A stretch of DNA of 6,579 bases from Treponema sp. UBA3870 (lineage in GTDB: Bacteria > Spirochaetota > Spirochaetia > Treponematales > Treponemataceae): positions 1 to 6,579 of the forward strand of contig DGGQ01000056.1 of the NCBI GenBank assembly GCA_002392275.1, in the 5' to 3' direction. The notes beneath the pieces are model-generated. The model was not told where the DNA came from. It searched no databases and saw nothing but the letters and a program-made list of their open reading frames with translations. Below are positions 1 to 4,937 of this stretch, one piece after another. Both the position numbers and the translations under genes were made by a program. How positions within the stretch are numbered: the first letter of the stretch is position 1; each line of letters starts with the position of its first letter.

Positions 1-170
1 AGCGTCGGATACCTTGTGAGGAAATTGAAAGAGTGTCCACCCTCTCCCAGTGTCGAGTCCACCATGAAAGCATCCTTCTCAAACGGTTCCCCAGCCGGAG
101 AAAGATATTCAAGACATTCATTGAGCAGCACCGGCGTATGAACGATTTCCACTTTGGCCCCACCACACAT
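1..170 (-). CDS. rsmH: RsmH (MraW), 16S rRNA m4C1402 methyltransferase, N-terminal part
   Basis: This is the first 56 codons of the SAM-dependent methyltransferase that modifies N4 of C1402 in 16S rRNA; the rest lies beyond the left edge. The visible protein begins MCGGAKVEIVHTPVLLNECL. HTPVLLNE is the family's N-terminal signature, and VDSTLGEGGHS matches its SAM-binding motif I (usually DGTLGGGGHS, so this copy has E for G). The ATG at 170-168 has only a G-rich upstream stretch and no clean Shine-Dalgarno. A GTG eight codons in family register (the V before EIVHTPV, about 152-150) is an alternative start preceded by GGTGGGG. The gene follows mraZ by 83 bases on the same strand without a visible terminator, the standard dcw operon order, so co-transcription under MraZ control is inferred. 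Confidence 0.92.
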   Translation of the reverse strand, partial: MCGGAKVEIVHTPVLLNECLEYLSPAGEPFEKDAFMVDSTLGEGGHSFNFLTRYPT

Positions 171-253
171 CTGTTTTCCCACCCAACTCTTTTTTGAATT
201 GGTAACAGAACTTTTAAAAATGCACCGCCTTTTCCCCAAACGATGCAAACCTG

Positions 254-703
254 CTACAAGAGTATGTCCCTCATACTCTCGATTGCCTCCTGGACCGACG
301 GGGCTGAATCCTCGTCAAACTTTCTGAACACGGCGGCATCCCACAGTTCCATATATTTGTCCATGCCAAATATGATGCACTCGCCACCAAGATTCAGGGA
401 AGCATAGTCCCTTAGGCTCTGGGGGATTGACAGCCTTCCGGATTTGTCAAAATCGACACTCTGTGCCGGCGCGATGAACCTGCGCATGACAAGACGCTTC
501 TGGTTGTCAAAAATGGATGACCTTCCCACCATCTTTCCGGCGAGAATCTTCCATTCCTCCGTGGTAAAAAGCATGAGACAGTGGTCTAGCCCCTGCGTAA
601 TGACAAGTGAATCCTGATTTAAAATAGAGCGCAGCTTGGCCGGGAACTGGATGCGTCCCTTGTCGTCCATTGTGTTGCTGTACTCACCAATCAGCATGTC
701 CAT
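254..703 (-). CDS. mraZ: MraZ, transcriptional regulator of the dcw (division and cell wall) operon
   Basis: MraZ is a double AbrB/SpoVT-fold DNA-binding protein that forms rings and binds TGGGN direct repeats upstream of its own operon. The two half-domains are visible: GEYSNTMDDKGRIQFPAKLR near residues 6-25, and DFDKSGRLSIPQSLRDYASL near 84-103, each with the conserved DK.GR..(I/F)P turn. I chose the ATG at 703-701, giving 149 aa, because GGAG (713-716) sits 9 bases upstream. An in-frame GTG at 718 would give 154 aa but is itself part of that Shine-Dalgarno. An ATG two codons further in (697-695) gives MLIGEYS, closest to the usual family start, and cannot be excluded. The gene is the first of the operon, ahead of rsmH. 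Tandem TGG boxes lie just upstream, implying autoregulation. Confidence 0.96.
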   Translation of the reverse strand: MDMLIGEYSNTMDDKGRIQFPAKLRSILNQDSLVITQGLDHCLMLFTTEEWKILAGKMVGRSSIFDNQKRLVMRRFIAPAQSVDFDKSGRLSIPQSLRDYASLNLGGECIIFGMDKYMELWDAAVFRKFDEDSAPSVQEAIESMRDILL

Positions 704-737
704 GCCATTTTTCTCCACTTTTTCCCACGTTTCCCCA
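703..737 (-). promoter_or_regulatory. Candidate MraZ operator: TGG-type direct repeats with 10-base period
   Basis: On the minus strand four pentamers follow one another with exactly 5 bases between them: TGGGG (737-733), TGGGA (727-723), TGGAG (717-713) and TGGCA (707-703). The first two match the published MraZ box TGGGN exactly; the last two are degenerate. The one-turn spacing is the known MraZ operator arrangement. The third element contains the GGAG ribosome binding site and the fourth touches the mraZ start codon, so binding here could block both transcription and translation initiation. Confidence 0.8.
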
Positions 738-739
738 CT

Positions 740-775
740 TATCTACATTTTCTATCGAAATTTTGATTTAGTCAA
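740..775 (-). promoter_or_regulatory. Tentative mraZ promoter
   Basis: TTGACT on the minus strand (775-770) resembles a -35 element. The candidate -10 elements are TAGAAA (754-749), with a short 15-base spacer, and TAGATA (745-740), too far at 24 bases. Neither pairing is ideal, so only the general location is supported. It lies directly upstream of the MraZ boxes, and the region also serves the divergent gene on the other strand. Confidence 0.3.
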
Positions 776-805
776 GGTGAATACTAGCCGATATGATATA
801 AAATT

Positions 806-1552
806 TTGACTTTTTTTCTGTCGGAGGAAATCAAAATCATAAACACGCTGAACGAGACCCACCTCCACAGGACCCTCAAATCAATCTACGCGCTCGGAAT
901 CCCAGAAAGCAAAATGGAGGCCCCTGTTGGCGACTATATTGCCGACATACTCGCTCCAGACGGCTCCATTACCGAAATCCAGACCGGAAGCCTCTCGCAT
1001 CTTTCCCAAAAAATTGCCGACATGATTGCGGACGGACATAAAATCAGGGTGGTCTATCCCCTTGCTACGGAAAAATACATAGAGACATGGACCCTCGACG
1101 GAAAGACCAGGAGGCGGAAAAGCCCCACAAAGAAGAACATCTACAGCATTTTCAGGGAGCTCACGGGACTATGCGGCGTTCTTCTGGACAAAAGATTCTA
1201 TCTGGAGGTTCCCGAAATCACCATGACGGAGGAACGAAGGGAGACCGAGGATGCAGTGCAGTCAAAAAACGGAAGGCGGAGATTCAAAAAAAACTGGACA
1301 AAAACAGGAAAAAGGCTTGATGAATTGAAAACCACGCACATATTCCACGGAAAGAGGCCCTACCTCAGCCTGATTCCTTCCGGGCTTGACGAAATCTTTA
1401 GTTTCACTGATTTTTTTACCGGAATCAAAAAAAAGGAGCCGCTGGTAAAAACTGACGAGGCCCGGCTTGCCCTCTGGTGCCTGTGCAAAATGGGAATCGT
1501 TGCGCGGGGAGAAAAAAAAGGAAGAAGCTATACTTACAAGGTTAAAGGTTAA
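806..1552 (+). CDS. Unknown-function protein with PD-(D/E)XK-like core and winged-helix-like C-terminus
   Basis: The product has 248 aa if it starts at the TTG at 806. Residues 43-59 read as a D-x9-E-x-Q arrangement (D47 in DYIADIL, then E57-I-Q59), like the active-site strand of PD-(D/E)XK nuclease-fold proteins but with Q where K is usual. Residues 60-90 (GSLSHLSQKI, then RVVYPL) continue this core. Residues 100-165 are very basic (TRRRKSPTKK, GRRRFKKNW). Residues 215-247 (DEARLALWCLCKMGIVARG then a beta-type tail) look like a winged helix. I recall similar uncharacterised bacterial proteins with the same order (EIQT motif, basic linker, wHTH), from memory only. No signal peptide is seen. 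The start is unclear: TTG has no Shine-Dalgarno, while a good GGAGG at 823-827 precedes in-frame ATC/ATA codons. The gene stands alone, divergent from mraZ and convergent to tRNA-Glu. No function is proposed beyond nucleic-acid contact. Confidence 0.85.
   Translation: MTFFLSEEIKIINTLNETHLHRTLKSIYALGIPESKMEAPVGDYIADILAPDGSITEIQTGSLSHLSQKIADMIADGHKIRVVYPLATEKYIETWTLDGKTRRRKSPTKKNIYSIFRELTGLCGVLLDKRFYLEVPEITMTEERRETEDAVQSKNGRRRFKKNWTKTGKRLDELKTTHIFHGKRPYLSLIPSGLDEIFSFTDFFTGIKKKEPLVKTDEARLALWCLCKMGIVARGEKKGRSYTYKVKG
823..827 (+). promoter_or_regulatory. Shine-Dalgarno GGAGG inside the annotated 5' end of the 806-1552 gene
   Basis: GGAGG is a full match to the anti-Shine-Dalgarno core. Eight bases downstream is the in-frame ATC at 836, and 11 bases downstream ATA at 839; neither ATG, GTG nor TTG occurs in frame at suitable spacing. 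It either marks a rare AUC/AUA start or is a chance encoding of Ser-Glu-Glu. Confidence 0.4.
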
Positions 1553-1574
1553 AGGTTAAAGGTTAAAGGTTAAA
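1540..1574. repeat. Heptanucleotide tandem repeat (GGTTAAA) x5 spanning a stop codon
   Basis: Five perfect copies of GGTTAAA run head to tail, with a partial AA before and one extra A after. The last codons of the upstream gene (V-K-G-stop) lie in the first two copies, and the TAA at 1550-1552 is in copy 2. Because coding sequence enters from the left, gain or loss of copies leaves the protein unchanged as long as two remain. Such a run is prone to slippage. Confidence 0.95.
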
Positions 1575-1633
1575 AGCTGGGAGAGTAAATCGGATGTATT
1601 CAGGGATGGCTGCCACAGGCTATGATTTTGCAT

Positions 1634-1662
1634 AAAAAAAGACCCCCTGAAAACAGAAGGTC
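1634..1662 (-). terminator. Rho-independent terminator of tRNA-Glu
   Basis: On the minus strand GACCTTCTG (1662-1654), loop TTTT, and CAGGGGGTC (1649-1641) form a 9-bp stem with two G-U pairs, followed by seven T. It starts 5 bases after the tRNA 3' end. The plus strand has no T-run after the stem, so it probably does not stop the convergent gene. Confidence 0.9.
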
Positions 1663-1666
1663 CTGT

Positions 1667-1738
1667 CATCTCCTACGGGAATTGAACCCATGTTGTCGGG
1701 ATGAAAACCCGATGTCCTAACCACTAGACGAAGGAGAC
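1667..1738 (-). tRNA. tRNA-Glu (anticodon UUC)
   Basis: This 72-base cloverleaf supplies glutamate for GAA and GAG codons. The acceptor arms are GTCTCCT and AGGAGAT, the D arm is GTCTAGTGGTTAGGAC, the anticodon stem-loop is TCGGG-TTTTCAT-CCCGA with UUC at the centre, and the T arm is ATGGG-TTCAATT-CCCGT. The discriminator is G. It closely follows the E. coli tRNA-Glu layout (GTCCCCTTCGTCTAG). Two points stand out: position 1-72 is a G-U pair where E. coli has G-C, and the 3' CCA is not encoded (ACA follows), so it must be added after transcription. It has its own promoter and terminator, so it is a single-gene unit behind the alarmone synthetase gene. Confidence 0.97.
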
Positions 1739-1759
1739 ATACCGCATTGCGATGTTTAC

Positions 1760-1788
1760 ATAATATAGAATATGGTCAGAGTTGTCAA
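1760..1788 (-). promoter_or_regulatory. Sigma70-type promoter of tRNA-Glu
   Basis: TTGACA (1788-1783), a perfect -35, is followed after 17 bases by TATTAT (1765-1760), one mismatch from TATAAT. Transcription should begin near 1753, giving a leader of about 15 bases before the tRNA. The -35 begins 11 bases past the stop of the preceding gene. Confidence 0.88.
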
Positions 1789-1799
1789 GACCTTAACAC

Positions 1800-3035
1800 T
1801 CAATTCATGTCAAATTTTTTAACAATTTTAAGCCGGAGGGCCTTCACATGCTCGTCGTCCAGACCAAGGTTTATGGCGGAATTTATGTCGTCCATGGCCT
1901 TCACATAGTCCCCAAGATTGTAGTAGGACAGGGAGCGTCTGTAGTAGACGTGGCTCTGGAACCTGTCAATCTCAAGCGAGCGGTCAAAACATTCAACTGC
2001 CTCGCTGTCTTTCCCGGTTATGCTCAGGACAATGCCCTGGTAGTAGAGCGAGCGGAATCCACGTGGGTCGTTTTCAACGCTGGACCTGAAATCGCTAAGG
2101 GCATTCCCGTAGTCGCTCTGCGCAAAATATGCCATACCCCTGTGCTTGTAGATTACACCAAGAACCACTTCCGGCGGCTTTGGATTTGACTCCACAATCC
2201 GTGTGTAAATCTCTATGGCACGGTCGAAATTGCCCTGGTTGTGCTCGTGGAGTGCCTGGAGAACAAGGTCGTCTATGCTGTCGTTCCTGTCACTGGCAAA
2301 CGCAAACGGGGATGGCGCGATTGTGTTTTTTCCGTTGACAACATCGGTTAGCTCGTCCGCTTTTTCGTAGAAGGTGTTGCGTCTTGAGCCAAGCTCGCTC
2401 TGGAGTTTGTTCTGGTAGTCGCGGATTTCCTGGAAAATTGTGTCAGCAAGCGAAAGACTGGCATTTATGGAAGCAAGTTTTCGCCTAAGGGGTTTGTCGA
2501 ACGGATTGAAGTCCGATTTGTAGACAAGCTCATGCTCCACCTCGGCCCATGCGTCCTGCAGGATTGTGCGTATCTGGATTTCGCATACAAGATTCTCCGG
2601 CAGCGGCTTTACATGTTCAACAGGAAGACAGTCCTCGGGTATGGAAATCAGCACATGGACGGACTCGTAACCGAACTCCCTGAACGACTGCTCCGCCCCC
2701 TTCTTTTCGACCTCCCTGACATCAAAATTCTCCAGAAGGATTTTCTGGACCACCGAAAGATCCTCGATGAACGCGCAGATTACACGTATTCCAATCATGT
2801 CGGTAAGAGTGGCAAGCGTCCCCGGTTTTGCGGCTTCTTCGGGTTTTTGGCGGAGGATTTTTTTGTAGTAGGACTTGAAGGACTTTATCCTTGATTTGTA
2901 GGTGGGAAGCGACTGAATCTGGATGACCTTCTTGAGCCTGGCCTCTATTTTTGAAAGGATTTCGCCAAACGTGTCGAAGTAGCTTTCATACAGATTTTTT
3001 ATTTCCACCTTGTTGGGGAGCTTTGTGTTTTCCAT
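1800..3035 (-). CDS. Synthetase-only RelA/SpoT protein ((p)ppGpp synthetase) with C-terminal TPR repeats
   Basis: The 411-aa protein has a single RelA/SpoT nucleotidyl-pyrophosphotransferase domain at about residues 40-215. It shows SRIKSFKSYYKK (48-59, basic ATP-side motif), LTDMIGIRV (77-85, catalytic D79), GYESVH (122-127, with the guanine-stacking Tyr at 123) and CEIQIRTILQDAWAEVEHEL (151-170, with E152). No HD hydrolase domain precedes it, so it is a small-alarmone-synthetase type enzyme expected to transfer pyrophosphate from ATP to GTP or GDP. Family synthetases are usually 200-250 aa; the extra part here is about four TPR units (roughly 253-285, 290-324, 328-358, 362-392), likely protein-binding. 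The start ATG has only a weak GGAT upstream. It lies behind the flaA terminator and ahead of the tRNA-Glu promoter, so it is probably its own unit. Toxic SAS relatives that modify tRNA exist; nothing here decides between these roles. Confidence 0.94.
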   Translation of the reverse strand: MENTKLPNKVEIKNLYESYFDTFGEILSKIEARLKKVIQIQSLPTYKSRIKSFKSYYKKILRQKPEEAAKPGTLATLTDMIGIRVICAFIEDLSVVQKILLENFDVREVEKKGAEQSFREFGYESVHVLISIPEDCLPVEHVKPLPENLVCEIQIRTILQDAWAEVEHELVYKSDFNPFDKPLRRKLASINASLSLADTIFQEIRDYQNKLQSELGSRRNTFYEKADELTDVVNGKNTIAPSPFAFASDRNDSIDDLVLQALHEHNQGNFDRAIEIYTRIVESNPKPPEVVLGVIYKHRGMAYFAQSDYGNALSDFRSSVENDPRGFRSLYYQGIVLSITGKDSEAVECFDRSLEIDRFQSHVYYRRSLSYYNLGDYVKAMDDINSAINLGLDDEHVKALRLKIVKKFDMN

Positions 3036-3097
3036 AAATCCATTCTACACCAGAAACGGAGAAAAAAGTAGAGGAAATTTAAAATATTTTTGCAGAC

Positions 3098-3131
3098 AAA
3101 AAAAGGGCTGCCCAAATTGGACAACCCTTTT
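3098..3131 (-). terminator. Rho-independent terminator of flaA
   Basis: On the minus strand GGGTTGTCC (3127-3119), loop AATTT, and GGGCAGCCC (3113-3105) form a 9-bp stem with two G-U pairs, followed by seven T. It begins 33 bases after the flaA stop. On the plus strand the stem is followed by TTTTC, so weak bidirectional action is possible. Confidence 0.93.
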
Positions 3132-3160
3132 CATGTCTTTAACTACAGGACATCACCGGA

Positions 3161-4213
3161 TTAGTTTCCAGCGTTTGAGTCAGAGTCCTCGTTCAGAGAA
3201 GCTGTGAATGTGTCCTCAGTAGCCATCTTCTGCTTTTCGATGTAGCGGTTAACCTGCTTGTCACCGAACTTGCTGATTTCATAGGCCTGGCGCTCTGTCT
3301 CTTTCTTTGTGATGATTCCCCAGAGGTCCTCATCATCGATGTCGCGGTCTGTTTCAAGAACTGCGAGGTCATAGATAACCTTTACATCCTTGAAGTATCC
3401 GATGTAGTTGTCACCGATGTCGGCAGCGTCACGTGTAATCTGGAATCCAGCGAACTTCACATAAGGAATTCCACGTGGATAGATTGGGTAAACTCTGATT
3501 TCGCGTGTGCGGACTTCTGTGATGTAGTTCGGGTTGTTCCACTGGAGAGTCTTCCATCCGTCAAACTGGAGGTTGCCCATCAGATAGCGGCGCTCGATAT
3601 TGTCCTGGTCCTTGAGAAGAACATAGAGCTGGTGTGGGAAGTTCATGCCCATTGTTGTACAGGCGATGGACTTGATTGTTCCAACGTTGCGGATGAGTCC
3701 GTATCCATCTTCAAACAGATACTTTCCCTTCTGCTCGTCGGTCTGCTCCTGAGGATTGCCTTCAGCATCACGCTCAGCGAGAACCTCGTAAGCCTGGATC
3801 TCGAATGGTGGAACAATCTTTGCGTTGGCGTTGTTGTTCCATGTTGGGAATACGATGCGTACGCCCATAACATTTGAGCCGACGAAAGGCTGGTCACCTC
3901 TCTTTACCTCTGCGGCAACAACCTGTGAGAGAGCAACAGACTGAACGTTTCTTGCAGATGAGTTCAGAACGACTTCCCAGTTTGGCAGAGCCAAAGATGT
4001 CTTCATCAATTTCTTCTGGTCGCCGGTAAAGGTTGCGCCGGCAGCAACAGAATAATCCATCAATGTTCTGCTGTTCTCCTGTGGAACACCTTCTTCATTT
4101 TCAAGGATATCAGCATCCAAGAGAGTGAAGTCGATGAGTGTTGATTCCTTTGCGAATCCGAATGTTCCTGCCAAAAGTACAGCAGCGGCAGTTAAAACTA
4201 AAGTCCTCTTCAT
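3161..4213 (-). CDS. flaA: FlaA, periplasmic flagellar filament sheath (outer layer) protein
   Basis: FlaA coats the FlaB core of spirochaete periplasmic flagella and is exported by Sec, unlike flagellins. The 350-aa product has a clear signal peptide: KR, a hydrophobic stretch TLVLTAAAVLLAG, and a cleavage site after FGFA (residue 21). The mature part starts KESTLIDFTLLDADILENEE and carries family features such as SVAAGATFTGDQKKLMKTSLALPNWEV (about 55-80, quoted in part), a central MGVRIVFPTWNNNANAK and YIGYFKDVKVIYDLAV near 270. Length agrees with treponemal FlaA as I know it. The ATG is 6 bases from a strong AGGAG. It has its own promoter and terminator and is presumably very highly expressed. 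It follows an amidase and a GerMN protein on the same strand. Treponemes may carry several FlaA paralogues, so the exact number (for example flaA1) is not assigned. Confidence 0.97.
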   Translation of the reverse strand: MKRTLVLTAAAVLLAGTFGFAKESTLIDFTLLDADILENEEGVPQENSRTLMDYSVAAGATFTGDQKKLMKTSLALPNWEVVLNSSARNVQSVALSQVVAAEVKRGDQPFVGSNVMGVRIVFPTWNNNANAKIVPPFEIQAYEVLAERDAEGNPQEQTDEQKGKYLFEDGYGLIRNVGTIKSIACTTMGMNFPHQLYVLLKDQDNIERRYLMGNLQFDGWKTLQWNNPNYITEVRTREIRVYPIYPRGIPYVKFAGFQITRDAADIGDNYIGYFKDVKVIYDLAVLETDRDIDDEDLWGIITKKETERQAYEISKFGDKQVNRYIEKQKMATEDTFTASLNEDSDSNAGN

Positions 4214-4219
4214 TCGAAG

Positions 4220-4224
4220 CTCCT
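4220..4224 (-). promoter_or_regulatory. flaA ribosome binding site
   Basis: AGGAG lies 6 bases before the ATG, behind a run of eight A. This strong, unstructured site fits a highly translated gene and fixes the start codon. Confidence 0.9.
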
Positions 4225-4266
4225 TTTTTTTGATACACTTTTGATGTAGCCTTGTTTGTAATAGTA

Positions 4267-4295
4267 AGTATCTATTAAGAAAGCCTTTTTGTCAA
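4267..4295 (-). promoter_or_regulatory. Sigma70-type promoter of flaA
   Basis: TTGACA (4295-4290) is a perfect -35, followed after 17 bases by GATACT (4272-4267) as -10. Transcription would begin near 4260, leaving a leader of about 47 bases. No sigma28-type element (TAAA-N15-GCCGATAA) was seen in the same region. The rest of 4296-4426 holds no convincing gene or terminator. Confidence 0.75.
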
Positions 4296-4426
4296 CTTTT
4301 TTTTTCTCATCCCTCCGCAAATTGTCCAGATTCGATGCAGCGGCGAAAAATTCAGCCACCCATCCTTGAAAATGGACAAGACGGAGTACATGAAGTTTGG
4401 GAGACGCCAGTTCCCCATGGTTGCAA

Positions 4427-4879
4427 TCAGCCGTTTCCGTAGACGCTTCTACCGTCAATGTACACCAAAACTGTACTAATTTCTGTGAATCTCTTCACAA
4501 TATTCACTTTTAATAATTCGATGCCGGCCTGTATGTCAGCGGTCTGCTTGTTAGGATGCAAAGCCTCGCGGCTCAGTCCAACATAGCACACACCCTTCTC
4601 AACAGTGCAGAACTCCACCTTCGTTCCCTGCGCGAACAGATGCTTGAACCTGTTTGTCATGGGACCAAGGAGAAGCTCGTCCACATACTGAACAAGCGGG
4701 TCCACCCCTGAGTCTTCAGGTAAATAACGAACTTCCGTGCACACATCATCCGTACCGAATGACGGGAAATACATAACCGACCGGTTTCTGTCCTTCCTCA
4801 TCAACACATTCGACACAATTGCGGCACCAGCCAACAAAGCCACTGACAAGCCTATAAAAACTACACTGCTCTTTTTCAC
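4427..4879 (-). CDS. Membrane-anchored GerMN-domain protein
   Basis: The product has 150 aa from the GTG at 4879. It begins with a short basic end and one hydrophobic segment (VVFIGLSVALLAGAAIVSNVL, about residues 6-26, here 21 aa as an uncleaved anchor), followed by an exterior domain. That domain fits GerMN: MYFPSFGTD, EVRYLPEDSGVDPLVQYVDELL, LLGPMTNRFKHLF, TKVEFCTVEKGVCYVGLS, then STVLVYIDGRSV. GerMN domains occur in spore-germination GerM and in envelope proteins; a spirochaete makes no spores, so a wall or periplasm role is inferred. An upstream ATG at 4972 gives 181 aa but overlaps the amidase end by 35 bases and puts a polar segment before the anchor; the GTG has AAGGG 8 bases upstream, so I prefer it. 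It lies between amidase and flaA. Confidence 0.82.
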   Translation of the reverse strand: MKKSSVVFIGLSVALLAGAAIVSNVLMRKDRNRSVMYFPSFGTDDVCTEVRYLPEDSGVDPLVQYVDELLLGPMTNRFKHLFAQGTKVEFCTVEKGVCYVGLSREALHPNKQTADIQAGIELLKVNIVKRFTEISTVLVYIDGRSVYGNG

Positions 4880-4887
4880 TTCAACTA

Positions 4888-4892
4888 CCCTT
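4888..4892 (-). promoter_or_regulatory. Ribosome binding site deciding the GerMN start
   Basis: AAGGG lies 8 bases before the GTG at 4879. It supports the short form of the protein, in which the hydrophobic anchor is directly at the N-terminus. Confidence 0.55.
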
Positions 4893-4937
4893 TTTAATCC
4901 ACCGCGCCACCGGTCCCACTGGTTTTGCCCAAGGAAC

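Noticed and set aside
177..238. Further TGGG motifs before rsmH (CCCCA at 234-238, TCCCACCCA at 177-185)
   Set aside because: Spacing is irregular and lacks the 10-base period of MraZ boxes.
758..811. Direct repeat AAATTTTGA(T/C)T at 758-768 and 801-811, and a TTGA-N5-TCAA dyad at 763-775
   Set aside because: AT-rich and short; expected by chance in a divergent intergenic region, and no known regulator site matched.
3036..3070. TAGAAT (3047-3042) placed so that transcription would begin at the alarmone synthetase ATG, suggesting a leaderless mRNA
   Set aside because: No acceptable -35 element at 16-18 bases; TACTTT matches the consensus at one position only. The idea rests on one hexamer.
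4326..4360. Weak hairpin GGCGAAAAATTCAGCC region after the GerMN gene as a terminator
   Set aside because: Only three to six pairs with a bulge and no T-run, so readthrough into flaA seems possible.
4278..4412. Small 44-codon ATG frame (MGNWRLPNF...) in the flaA upstream region
   Set aside because: No Shine-Dalgarno and it runs through the flaA -35 element.
4210..4458. 82-codon open frame upstream of flaA, overlapping its start by ATGA
   Set aside because: It starts with TTG without a ribosome binding site, crosses the flaA promoter and leader, and its sequence resembles no protein I know; it looks like an open leader region.
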